Shown here in pieces: positions 48,097 through 58,083 of a stretch of DNA of 64,000 nucleotides (position 1 is its first letter; the number at the start of each line of letters is the position of its first letter). This DNA is from Neonectria sp. B-13 (taxonomy: Eukaryota > Ascomycota > Sordariomycetes > Hypocreales > Nectriaceae): contig NOKP01000015.1 in NCBI GenBank assembly GCA_002682825.1, positions 1,054,001 to 1,118,000 on the forward strand. Direction: 5' to 3'. Under the pieces are notes generated by a model that worked only from the letters and a program-made list of their open reading frames with translations, was not told where the DNA came from and ran no database searches. A program made the position numbers and the translations under genes.

Positions 48097-49416
48097 ATGC
48101 CTAGAGACGATTTGTCCATCGACTTCGTCAGAAGGATGCCTCAAGCCGAACCCCTCGACCCGGGCTTGATCCTTGACGATTGGATCAACCGTGTTCAGAA
48201 CCTCCCCGAGGAGATCCGCTTCATCCAGGAGGAGATCTCCGACAAGGACCGCCAGTATGCCGAGTGCATTCGCATGGTCGAGGATCGGGATGGCAAGATT
48301 CAGAAATGGATCAAGACCAATGGTAGCCACGAGCCGAACCCTAAAGAGGATCTGCTACGCGCACAGGTTCGCGAGAACTATGCAAAGGCCGACCAGCTTT
48401 CTCAGGACAAGATTACCTTGATGCAAAAGTTGCAGGTCATAATGGACAAGCACCTTCGCAGCCTCGATGTTCAAGTCAAACTTCTCTACGACCGAGCGGA
48501 ACCTGGCTTCACCGACCCCGACGAAGTCCCCTCTCTCCTGCGGCCCAGCGCCGCCAACCAAACCGTTCCCTCCATTCGCTCCATCAACATGACGAGCAGC
48601 ATCACAACGGCCAGCCCGGCAGCGCCCCTGAAGGCAGTCCCGACATCATCCAACCCCGCCATGGCTCGACTCCCTAGCCATCCCAACGTTCGACATGCTC
48701 AAGGCCAACCGCATCCCTCATCCGCTCCCGCTACTCCGGCAGCCAGCATGATCCTCAACAGGCAACGCGAGAGCTCTGCAGGACCTGTCACCAAAAGGGG
48801 TCCCCGCGCCAATCCGGCGCTTGGGAGTATCCCTGTCACATCCAGCGGTTTGGCAAGACATGCGTCGTTGGGACCGGGCACTCCTAAGGGGAGTGCCGTC
48901 AACGGTCCGGGATCTCTGACGAGAGCTGGTAGCGCTGGTCCAAGGTCGAGCTCGGTCAAGTCCACAGGAACGGCGGGTGGTCGCCGAGGCACCCCTACGG
49001 CTACTTCGCGGAAGAAGCCGATCAATAAATCATCACTGTCCCGAGTTAAGAAGGCATCCAACAGGAACTCTCCTGCCCCGACTGCCGACAGCGAGCTCTC
49101 CGACCCAGACAGCGGGAGCGGCGACGACGAGGATGGCGGTGACAGACGATCTAGGGGGACACCAGCGGCAGATGGCAAAGATGTAGATGGAGATGACATC
49201 CTAGGCGATGCCGATGACGATGACGACGACGGAGGCGATGACAAGAAGTACTGCCTGTGCCATAACGTGAGTTATGGGGACATGGTTGCTTGCGATAACG
49301 ACAACTGCCCCTACGAGTGGTTTCATTGGTCGTGTGTCGGGCTCAAGAGCGAACCGAACGGTACATGGTACTGCCCAGTCTGTACTGAGAAGTTTCAGAA
49401 GAAGAGCGTCAAGTAA
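48097..49416 (+). CDS. ING-family PHD-finger protein (Yng2/Pho23-like)
   Basis: Histone H3K4-methyl reader of the ING family, a subunit of a NuA4-type acetyltransferase or Rpd3-type deacetylase complex; which one is not decided by sequence reading alone. Intronless, 439 aa. Residues 20-120 are the helical ING domain ([32 protein letters not shown]), then a long Ser/Pro/Ala-rich linker with basic patches ([14 protein letters not shown]) and an acidic run ([14 protein letters not shown]). The C4HC3 PHD finger starts at Cys386 ([35 protein letters not shown]). The aromatic and acidic residues used for K4me3 binding (Tyr, Met, Asp, Trp) are in place. Divergently arranged with HOS2. Confidence 0.92.
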   Translation: MPRDDLSIDFVRRMPQAEPLDPGLILDDWINRVQNLPEEIRFIQEEISDKDRQYAECIRMVEDRDGKIQKWIKTNGSHEPNPKEDLLRAQVRENYAKADQLSQDKITLMQKLQVIMDKHLRSLDVQVKLLYDRAEPGFTDPDEVPSLLRPSAANQTVPSIRSINMTSSITTASPAAPLKAVPTSSNPAMARLPSHPNVRHAQGQPHPSSAPATPAASMILNRQRESSAGPVTKRGPRANPALGSIPVTSSGLARHASLGPGTPKGSAVNGPGSLTRAGSAGPRSSSVKSTGTAGGRRGTPTATSRKKPINKSSLSRVKKASNRNSPAPTADSELSDPDSGSGDDEDGGDRRSRGTPAADGKDVDGDDILGDADDDDDDGGDDKKYCLCHNVSYGDMVACDNDNCPYEWFHWSCVGLKSEPNGTWYCPVCTEKFQKKSVK

Positions 49417-49627
49417 CTCCGACGAGCTGTAAGACTTGAGTTGGAAACATGGTGTATGGTGATCAGGGGTATTGTAATTGTGAAGATAGTGTTGGCGTGC
49501 ATATTTCTGGCGTTTGGAAGGGAAAATATACCCGGCTTTGCTTTATTTGATAACCTTGGTTCTCACGTCATGCACTTGGTGATGGGTGAGATAGGGAGGG
49601 GTTTAACTTGAACTTGATATTTGACGC

Positions 49628-50778
49628 CTACGTGAGTCCAAGAATGCACCGAACCACTCCCCGCCTCACCCCTTCAGTCTCTTCTCTCATCAGATCAACC
49701 ACGGCGCCTTTTCCTCGAGCCTTGTCAATAAAATCATCCAACGATCCGCCCACTCCAAAGTACAGCCTCTTGGCGGAGACATAGGCCCCGGCTTCGCAGC
49801 CCTGAGTGCCTTGCTCCCTCTCGAGGATGGAGAAGACGGTCTCGGTGAAGGCCTCCAACGCAAAAGGAGAATAGATTGTCTCTGATCCGAGAAGAAGGCT
49901 GCTGGTGGGTTGGCCGTCTCCGGTAGGCAGGGTGTACAGTAAATCGACGAACTCCTTGGACCAGGCGCCCGACGCGAAAGATAGGCTGATGTTGGAGGCT
50001 TGTAGGTACTCTTGGAAGGCGGCGAGGACGTCAGGGCCTAGCTCGACTTCGTCTTCGATGGAGAAGGCGTTCTGAAGGGCGGGGGTTTGCGGGTTATTTA
50101 GAGCCCAGGCGAGAATGAAGTTGGGTAGTGTGACGAGTTGGAGGACTGTTGGGTTGTAGTCTGCCAGAATCAGAGACAGAGGACGCCTTTCTGACGTCAA
50201 GGCCATGGCCCACTGGAAGAGGGCCACGGATGGCAGCGCAGTGCCGCACCCGAGCTGTTGGCATCATGTTAGACACATCTTGTGAGTGAACCAGGGGTTG
50301 GGCTCTCAGTTCTACGTACCTCGATAACGCGCACCGGGGTCTGCAGCAGCGCAGAGATGGAGTTGTTCGCCGCCAAAACCTTGACCAGATCCACGCTGCT
50401 CTCCCAGCTCTTGAAACCGCCCTCGTAGACGCCCGTCTTAACATCGTGGCTGCCCAAGCCCTCGGCCGCAGCCTGGCCGCTGATCTCCTCCTCCTCCGCC
50501 ATCAACTGCACGCGCACATCCCATAGCTCGCGCCGCGGGATCTTGATCACCTGCCCGTCGTCCAGAGTCACGTCCAGCGTGCCGTACGCGATCTTGGACG
50601 GCAGCTGAGCGAGCAGGCCCGCGAGGTCGTGGTGCGTTGGTGGGAGCTGCGGCTTGCCGGCGACGGGGAAGGCACTGGCGGCCGGAGCCGGGGCCGGGGC
50701 CGGGACGGGCTTGGGACTCGGAGGACGGTGCTCGTCTTCGGAGATGTCCTCGCCGGCGAAACCGAATGAAAACGACAT
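49628..50778 (-). CDS. HPM1: Protein-histidine N-methyltransferase, Hpm1/METTL18 family
   Basis: SAM-dependent methyltransferase; yeast Hpm1 methylates a histidine of ribosomal protein uL3. Exons 50778-50320 and 50254-49628, 361 aa, with a 65 nt GTACGT intron. The intron falls inside SAM motif I: PVRVIE before it and LGCGTALPS after. The domain follows with SLILADYN and GSETIYSP (post-motif). The N-terminus has FGFAGEDISEDE then a Pro/Ala-rich stretch. The start at MSFSFGF is preferred to an in-frame ATG 45 nt upstream because family members begin with this segment. It is head-to-head with the SDHAF3 gene, 271 nt apart. Confidence 0.9.
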
Positions 50779-51049
50779 GCTGGCGACCGGTTTCGTGGCT
50801 TTTCGGTGTCTCTCCCGTCTCACTGATCAGGGCCTTTGAGAGTCTGATTAAAAAAAAACCCCGTAAGTTTGTGCACTGTGTTGTGGGGCCGGCATCTCAG
50901 CCATTCGGCTTCCGGACACTGTGTGAACAGGACTTCAGCAGCCATTCGAAACCTCTCTATTCGTCATCCAATCCCCCCTAAGACTTTCAACGTCCACGGC
51001 GTCAACTCCTCCAAATACGGTGAACTGATCTGAACTGCTCTGGTCCAAA
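50779..51049. promoter_or_regulatory. Divergent promoter region HPM1 / SDHAF3
   Basis: 271 nt between opposed start codons. Contains an A-run at 50851-50859. Both genes must share most of this space for promoters and 5'UTRs. Confidence 0.6.
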
Positions 51050-51548
51050 ATGCGCCCGTCTACTGTGAGGCTAGCCGTCGCCGCCACTCGCGGCGGTCTC
51101 AGGCCCGACTCGGTGGCCCTGCTGCCGCCGATGCATCTGTACCGCCGGCTCCTGCGCGCGCACCGCAACCATCTCCCGGGTGAGCTGAGGCTTCTCGGCG
51201 ACGAGTACATCAAGGCCGAGTTCCGAGCCCACAAGAACGTCGACAACCCGGCTCATATGGCGAGTCGTTTCCTTCCGAGAACGAGGTGGTCACTGCGGCT
51301 AATGGCGAGTTCTAGATTGGGTTTCTGACCGAGTGGCAGCTCTACGCCCAGAAGATCGAGGGCGACTCGTGGGTTGGCGAGAAGCTCGACGAGGGCAAAC
51401 TTCGGAAGATGAGTGGTGAGTGAGAGCATGACGGGCAATTTGTCTTTTCTTGACGCTGACAGAAACAACAGATGAGCAACTAGCCCAGCTGTACGAGTTG
51501 ATGCAGGCAATTCAGAAGAGAAATAGTGGCGAAGAGTCCAAATCATAA
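51050..51548 (+). CDS. SDH7: Succinate dehydrogenase assembly factor 3 (SDHAF3/Acn9/Sdh7), LYR family
   Basis: Mitochondrial matrix chaperone of the iron-sulfur subunit of complex II. Exons 51050-51259, 51316-51415 and 51472-51548, 128 aa. The N-terminus is basic and Ala/Arg-rich (presequence), then LYRRLLRAHR holds the LYR motif. Conserved segments include LGDEYIKAEFRAHKNVDNPAHM and IGFLTEWQLYAQKIEGDSWVGEKL. The first intron has no usable GT donor: the only join that keeps the NPAHM-IGFLTEW continuity starts with GCGAGT, giving a GC-AG intron with a GGCTAAT branch. The second intron is GTGAGT...ACAACAG. Converges on DHR2, with 105 nt between stops. Confidence 0.9.
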
Positions 51549-51653
51549 ACACCACCTGTATCATATATAGAAACGATCGATGTACATCTAACATGGCCTA
51601 GGCCTTTATCTTGAAGAAACAAAAGACACGCTCTTTAGAAACAGCAATTAAAA

Positions 51654-53996
51654 TCACCTTCCCTCCAAAGCCTCCGCAATCCAGGTTGCCTGGATCGCGC
51701 TGACTTTCTTCGCATAGTTCTTGTTGGTGTAAACGTGCTCCAAGAACATGATGGCCTCCTTTTTCTGCCCATGTAGTACACTCGCCGGATGGATGGCCAC
51801 GACATGTTTGCCGTGAACGGTAACGAAACTGCTGTCCGGTGCCAGCATAGCCGTCTTCAAGGCGAACCCGCGGAGGAAGCATTTGAGGATCTGCTCGGCT
51901 CTCTCTGGGGCAACGGGCACAAAAGGCTGTGGATCAGCCGGAGGGGCCTCGGACATCAGACCCTCCTTCAAGCACATGCCTCGGAGCTGCCTGCGAATGT
52001 TCAAGGCTTGCCTCATATTGCGCATGTTGATCTTCCGCTGCTTGCACCAGTCCACCCTGTTGGAGTTCTCGGCCGTGTACTGTTGAATCGTGGTGAGATA
52101 GGTCATGATGTCTCCCTCACGGCGCTGGAGTTCCTTCCTGGACGCTTCAACCTCCTCTTGTGCTTCTTCAGTATGTACCTGAAGGAAGATGTCATCTCCA
52201 GATGTGATGCAGGAGATGATGTCGATAGCCTCGGTCACGCAGTCAAACTCGGGCTTCGCGGCAGCCAGAAGGACAGCTCCAAGGGGAGCTGAAATGGGGA
52301 GTCGTGCCATCTTCTCCCCGACGGATGTGATCGATCCGTCGTCATTCAGCGCACCCAGAAAGTGTAAGTGAACCAAAGCCTTCTCAATCGCCTCAGTCTC
52401 TGGGGGGTCCATCAGAGGAAACGCCAGGACGTCCTGAATGCCACGCGCCTTCATGGTCAAGACTGCCCCGAGAACATCGTTGCGAAGGATCTCGGGAAGA
52501 TCAGCATCCTGGAGGCCGTTGAATGCGTCTTCCGTGTAGAGTCGGAAACACTTGCCTGGCCCTTCACGACCGGCTCGACCAGTTCGTTGCACAGCCGATG
52601 ACTTGGAGATTGGTTTGGCCAAAAGGGACTCCATGCCAAGTCGTGCCCGATATTGCTTTAGCTTGGCCTTGCCACAGTCCACCACGTACTTCACTCCTGG
52701 GACGGTGACGGAGGTCTCTGCGATGTTCGTCGCAAGTACAATCTTTCGCGTGAACTTGGCCTTGACGGGCAGGAAAGCCTGCCGTTGGGCCTCCATGGAT
52801 AGTTGGCCGTATAGCGGGAAGACCTTGATTTTGGGAACGTTGGATGCCAGAGTCTCCGCATACTCCTCAATCAACTTCTGAGACGACTCAATTTCTTCCT
52901 GACCAGTCAGGAAAGCAAGGATATCCCCCGGTAGTTGTTCTTCGAGGTGAATCTTAAAGACAGTCTTGAGAAGAGCATCCTGGAGATCGCCCACGGGTTT
53001 TGGTTCATGGGTGAGCTCCACGGGGTACTGTCGTCCCTCGATTCGGAGAAGTTGAGTAGGACTCGTGCTGTTGGTCTCTGGTCGAATGTCCTGGAAGAAG
53101 TTCTGAATGACGTCCACATCCGCCGTCGCGCTCATGATGATCACCTTGAGCGGGACACCACCACGACCAGCACGGTCTCCTGCTATGATTTGCTTCAAGA
53201 AACCAACGAGAAGATCAACATCTAAGCTTCGCTCGTGAATCTCGTCGACAACAATGGCACTGTAACTCCGGAGGTTGGGATCCCGTAGTAGTTCCTGCAG
53301 AAGCATTCCTTCCGTCAAGAACTTGATCCTCGTTCCCTTCGGAACAACATGGTCGAATCGAACGGAGTAACCAACAAGGCCGTCAGGGCTTCCTTTGCCT
53401 AAAGGGGTTCCAGCTTCCTGGGACACTCGATGGGCCAAGGTTGTGGCAGCTACTCGTCTTGGCTGGGTGATGGCGATCATGCCGCCCACGAAAACATCGT
53501 CGTCGGATCCGGCGACTTTGACCTTTTGCCGTCTGCACCAAGGCTCCTGGTAGAGAAACTGGGGGACCTGGGTACTTTTACCCGAACCAGTTTCACCGAC
53601 CAAGACAAGTACATCGCTGTCTGATTTGGACATGGCCTTTTGGATATCATCGCGATAGCGCCAGATGGGAAGCTCTTTGCGCGTCTTGAGTAGCCCGCGG
53701 TCCTCTCGACTCCGGGTCTTGTCAGAGTCACGGCCTCGAAACGGCTTCTTTGAGCCAGAAGTAGCCACGTCTTTTTTCACTGTGGCGGCTGCATCGTCAT
53801 TTGTCTGAGGAGCTTGGGCTGGTGTTGGTGGCTCAGAAGCCTCAGTCTTCTTTGCTGGTTTCGGAACAGGCGGGGTGAGATATCCTTCGAGAGAAATAGC
53901 TTTGCCTCCAATGTTGAGCGCATTGGGGTCTGTACGAGTCTTTCGCCGCTTGGCTGGGTGTACTGCATTGTTTTCGGACGCCATCTTGGATGCCAT
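51654..53996 (-). CDS. DHR2: DEAH-box RNA helicase, Dhr2-like (ribosome biogenesis)
   Basis: Probable nucleolar ATP-dependent RNA helicase for 18S rRNA processing. Intronless, 780 aa. The basic N-terminal ~100 residues (PAKRRKTR) look like an NLS. Motifs in order: GETGSGKST at 134-142, TQPRRVAA, DEIH at 251-254 in place of DEAH, SAT, LTGQEEIE, TNIAETSVT, and QRTGRAGR at 470-477. Winged-helix, ratchet and OB-fold regions fill the C-terminus, with LPISAPLGAVLLAA and the final FLEHVYTNKNYAKKVSAI. The short N-terminal extension and the C-terminal ending fit Dhr2 better than Prp22 or Prp43, which are longer or end differently; I did not align. An alternative ATG lies four codons downstream. Confidence 0.88.
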   Translation of the reverse strand: MASKMASENNAVHPAKRRKTRTDPNALNIGGKAISLEGYLTPPVPKPAKKTEASEPPTPAQAPQTNDDAAATVKKDVATSGSKKPFRGRDSDKTRSREDRGLLKTRKELPIWRYRDDIQKAMSKSDSDVLVLVGETGSGKSTQVPQFLYQEPWCRRQKVKVAGSDDDVFVGGMIAITQPRRVAATTLAHRVSQEAGTPLGKGSPDGLVGYSVRFDHVVPKGTRIKFLTEGMLLQELLRDPNLRSYSAIVVDEIHERSLDVDLLVGFLKQIIAGDRAGRGGVPLKVIIMSATADVDVIQNFFQDIRPETNSTSPTQLLRIEGRQYPVELTHEPKPVGDLQDALLKTVFKIHLEEQLPGDILAFLTGQEEIESSQKLIEEYAETLASNVPKIKVFPLYGQLSMEAQRQAFLPVKAKFTRKIVLATNIAETSVTVPGVKYVVDCGKAKLKQYRARLGMESLLAKPISKSSAVQRTGRAGREGPGKCFRLYTEDAFNGLQDADLPEILRNDVLGAVLTMKARGIQDVLAFPLMDPPETEAIEKALVHLHFLGALNDDGSITSVGEKMARLPISAPLGAVLLAAAKPEFDCVTEAIDIISCITSGDDIFLQVHTEEAQEEVEASRKELQRREGDIMTYLTTIQQYTAENSNRVDWCKQRKINMRNMRQALNIRRQLRGMCLKEGLMSEAPPADPQPFVPVAPERAEQILKCFLRGFALKTAMLAPDSSFVTVHGKHVVAIHPASVLHGQKKEAIMFLEHVYTNKNYAKKVSAIQATWIAEALEGR

Positions 53997-54742
53997 TGTG
54001 GTGTTGATTCAGCTCTTCAACCTACTTTCTATGCTAGGAAAATTTAATGGGGTTGCGGTTGGAGGAGGGTCCATCTGTACAGTGCGCTTTACCATGGCAC
54101 TGTGTCTTCTTCATTCTGCACCCTTGGAGCTCAAAGAGATATGACTGTAGGTAGGGATTCACAATTCAGGCCAAGATGGCCGACCCCTGGAAGCAGTGAG
54201 ATAATCATCTTCGTCATATGCTGTAGGATACAAAATCCAAGCGCTCTCTATGGGGGTTTGGGTTGGTTCATAACGCCGGGAGGCCGTTGCACTGGTATTT
54301 ACTCTCTCCAGCGCCATTCGCAAAATGGCGGACATCCCACCACTATGCCTGAAACAAACTGCTGAAACGTTTCCTGAACTCCGCTAGAACAAAACCCGAG
54401 GCAATTATCATCGATTTCCCCTCAGCCTGTGTATTGAAAGATAAACACTTGCTGGCAATAAGCCCGACGCAGCCTCCCAACCTGGCACATTAGGGCACTA
54501 ACGAGGCCAAGAGCGGTGGAATAAATAAAAACGCCTTCTCGAATCCATCACAGGTATCCTTCTGGCACCCGTTGCAATGCTCATCTCACGAGGGCCTTGT
54601 GTACAAAAGTGCACCAGTGGGAGGGTATACAACAGAGGGCAAATCGGGTTCTCCAAACATGTTGTATATCCATTATCCGCATGCCCAAAGCCAACACAAA
54701 GTAGTTTTCTCGGTGGCGGAGACCTTTATGTTTCATAACCCA
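53997..54742. other. Spacer DHR2 / SEC9
   Basis: 746 nt containing the DHR2 promoter and SEC9 3'UTR. Only short frames and no motif of note. Confidence 0.5.
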
Positions 54743-56090
54743 TTACTTAATACGGGCCAGTCGTTCTCGGTTCATCCTGGTCGCATCATCAACAGCGTCG
54801 CTCTGTCGAAAAGGTTAGTATCAGATTCCATGGCATATTCAGCAATGCAATGAGGTGACTTGCCTTGTTCATAATCCTGTCGATCTGCTTGTTCTGTGTG
54901 TCCACCTCCTTACCAATGGCTCTGCCGACCATGTTCATCATAGAAACCTGGCCCTGGAGCTCATCGATCCCGTCGTCGATCTGGTCCTCGAGCTCGTCGG
55001 CGCCCTCTTCATCATCGAGGTTGAACTTGCCGTAATCCTTCTTGCGGGGCTGCTGTCGTTGCGAGCCGCCGGGCCCAATGTCTTTGAAGTTGGATTCCAT
55101 GCGCTGGGTGGCGGTGAAACCGTCACGACGAGTAGCTTCTCGTGCCTCTCTCTCGGTTCGGTGGCGGTTCATGACCTCGTCATCGGCCTTAAGTTGGCGC
55201 GACTTGGAGGTGAAGGGGTTGCCCACATGGACAGCAAACATGCTTCCGTTGAGTGTCTTGAGCTCGGAAGCTCTGTCTTGAGCGATTCTGTTCTGGTTGG
55301 CAGCCAAGTCAAGATGCTTCTCCGTATTGTTCAACCGCTCGCCTTGGGCACCCAGCCGGGCAAGAGTGGCGCGTCCCACTTCATTGGCCTGCCGGGCCAT
55401 CTGGACCGAGCGGGAGACGGACGAAGCACTCTCTTGTTGAACTTGTCGCTTCTCTGAGAGGATAGCCTGGTAATCGGCCTCCTCCTGCTCTTCAGCAGTC
55501 AGCTCTCGTGCTTCACCGTAACCACCGTATGAGCCTCCATCTGCTCCCGACTGCTGTCCATAGGCACCACCAGGGGCTGGTGGCGGTTGCTTCTGGGCTT
55601 GTCTGTCTGTAGCACCGGCAAAGAGAGCATCCCGGTTGTCATCAGGCTCGTCGGCTCGACCGAATCCACCATAACCACCAGGGCCTCTAGCCCCGCCGGC
55701 GGGCGGGCTGTTGTATCGATCCTGGCTGCCGGCGTTGTCGTATCGATTGCCACCATAACCGCCGCCTGTCCCGTATCTGTCGGCGCCGTATCCGTTAGGA
55801 GGTTGGGAGTTGTGACCTCCGGGAGGGGGTCCGGATGAGTTGGAGTGGATGGACGCTGGACCCCCAGGACCCCCAGGAGCGCCTCCAGGGCCACCCAGTC
55901 CAACGCGAGCTTGTTGATAGGGCGTCATGTTGGCGTATTTTGCGTCGTCAGCATAGGGATCAGTGCCACCCTGCTTGGCGTAGGGATTGCTGGAGGCGGA
56001 GGAATTGGAGGACTTCTTGCGACTGAAGAGTGCATTGCGATTGGCGTCGTCGCCATCATCGCCCTTCTTTCCAAAACCGAACTTCTTCAT
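54743..56090 (-). CDS. SEC9: t-SNARE Sec9 (SNAP-25 family, Qb and Qc SNARE domains)
   Basis: Plasma-membrane fusion protein acting with syntaxin Sso and Snc in exocytosis at hyphal tips and septa. Exons 56090-54864 and 54802-54743, 428 aa. A Gly/Pro/Tyr-rich disordered N-terminal 190 residues (GGPGGAPGG, GGYGGN) is followed by a Qb helix (about 210-275, ARQANEVGRATLARLG) and a Qc helix (about 360-428, QVSMMNMVGRAIGKEVDTQNKQIDRI). The last intron (54863-54803) begins GCAAGT, not GT, with a CTGATACTAAC branch site and CGACAG acceptor. Splicing it gives MNKSDAVDDATRMNRERLARIK, the conserved Sec9 end; reading through would replace it with an unrelated tail. No membrane anchor or Cys palmitoylation cluster is seen, as in other fungal Sec9. 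Confidence 0.93.
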
Positions 56091-58083
56091 TGCAGCGGCA
56101 GCGCAGCGGCAGTGGATGTCGACCGTTGTATTTGAATTCGAAGTTTGGTTGTTTTGGGGGGACTCGGAGAGTGAAGTAGAAGGATCGGTCGTTTTAGAGG
56201 AGGAGAAGTAGCTGAAGGCCGAGTTGGTGGCAGGTCAGCGAGTCTTATGATGGGGTAGACGGCGGGCGGTGGATGGACATTGGGAGTGGAGTGGACCCTT
56301 GCAAGCGGTGACCTTATGGCCCTTGGATGGGCTTGGAAGGGGCCTGCGGGGGGCGTTGTTTCGGGAATGGGGGATGAATCAGGCGTCCGTCAGGTGTGTC
56401 GAGCCTAAAGAGCCCAGGGGAATGGAGCTACCCACAGGCGCCCAACAAGCGCCCAAAAAGCCACCTACTGGCCACTGGAGCTCGCTGTGCCACTGTGCAG
56501 TAGGTGGGCTTTTATTAGAACCATCATGGATCCATCAAAGCCCGCCCAGACCCTCCTGGAAACCCGCAAGCCCCTCCATCCGACCCCTCCATTTATCCAT
56601 TCGCATGGCTTGTTCGCAGGCAAACCGATGGAACCAAGCCAAGACCGAGCTGGGGCCAAGCTTCAGATGTTCAGGCTTGTCTTCCAGGGGACTTTGATGC
56701 GTTTCCAGAGCCGCCGATCTGACCGACGAATTCGATGGGTGTGTGGCTCAGCTTGCTGCCTCGTCAGTCGGTGGCGGCGCCCACGTAAACTATTTGCTAG
56801 TCGTCAGCGTCAGGCTGATGGGAGCGAAGCAGTCAGCTTTGCGCACTTAACTAGCCCTGCCTCTCGATTTTGCACTTTCAGCTGAGGAATGGTCGGACAC
56901 TGACCTACCGGTCTTACCTGAATTGACATGGGTGGGAGAGAACAGGCAGCGAAATTCCTTCTCCATGGTGTCGAAATTAAGAGGACCTCAGACTGGGGAG
57001 CCTGACCAGGCTGGAGGCAATGACTGAAAGCCCTCGAAGAAGGAATCCGTGACTGGCAGGCGTCGACTACTAGTACGGCTCAGAAGATGATTTCACGTAA
57101 GCCAATCTGGAAATCAAGATGTTTCATGGCTGCCACCACGGTCTATACCACGAGCGAAGAAAGAAAATGGCAACTGTATTCGTATGTTCTGTGACTGGTT
57201 CATCCCATGTACAAAAGAAATTGGTCAACATTTGTCTTCATCTCCCATCCTGGGTACTTTTTACTCTCGCCAGTTTGAGACATCTGATGGGGACTGAGAC
57301 ACCGACGATGATGCACCACCGCGACCTGAGCGCAATTCATCTCCTAGTTCTATCCACAATGCCACGTCCCCGCAAGGTAAGTTAGACCTTCTTCACACCT
57401 TCAAATTCAACTTAAACAACTGACTGAGATCACGTGGAAGGCGCAAAGCGATCACGACGGCCACTGACATGTTCATGATCCATCCATTGCCTCCGGGGAG
57501 TAGTCAGTGATTTCGGGGTAGTGGAGACGCCAGACCACGGGGCTAGCCTACCGAAGTCCATCAAGCCAGGAGATAACCACTGAGGCAACCACGGGCGGCC
57601 TCGTGATTGGCCGCTTGGCCGATGCGTCACTCCTGACTCGCCCGCGACACGCTCTCCATCCCCAACTCGGTCAGTCGGGGTCCTCAATCGATACATCACG
57701 GACCTACAAGACCACAATACTTAAACCCTCAAACACCTCGCACCATCTTTACGCGTGTTCCTTCGACCCGATACTCTCTGAACAAACCCAAGATACCGCC
57801 GTCGTCATGTCTTCTCTCTTCTGAGCTGACTCTGGCTGCATCGCCCTCTCGTGATCCATTCATCGCATCACCACCCTTCATCATTCTGCATCACCGAGTC
57901 ATCAAGATGATACTCCAAAAGAATTGCTCCTGCTCCTTAGTTGGCAATAGATATCTCAGCTTAAGACTTCAGTTACAGCGGCGTACTTCTTTATACTCAA
58001 TATCTTGAGCTCGCTTCCAATCGAGAGTTCTTGAATACCGCGTGGTTTCTACATCCCGTCTCACCCACCACCGCGACTTCTAC
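56091..58083. promoter_or_regulatory. Divergent region SEC9 / GTPBP1-like gene
   Basis: 1.99 kb between opposed starts. A C/T-rich tract lies on the minus strand next to SEC9. The open frames present (up to 142 codons) are not conserved. A possible 5'UTR donor (AAG/GTAAGT) occurs at 57376 with no clear acceptor. No gene is called. Confidence 0.5.

Noticed and set aside
57361..57385. Possible short first exon MPRPRK followed by GTAAGT.
   Set aside because: No downstream acceptor gives a sensible continued frame; more likely part of a 5'UTR.
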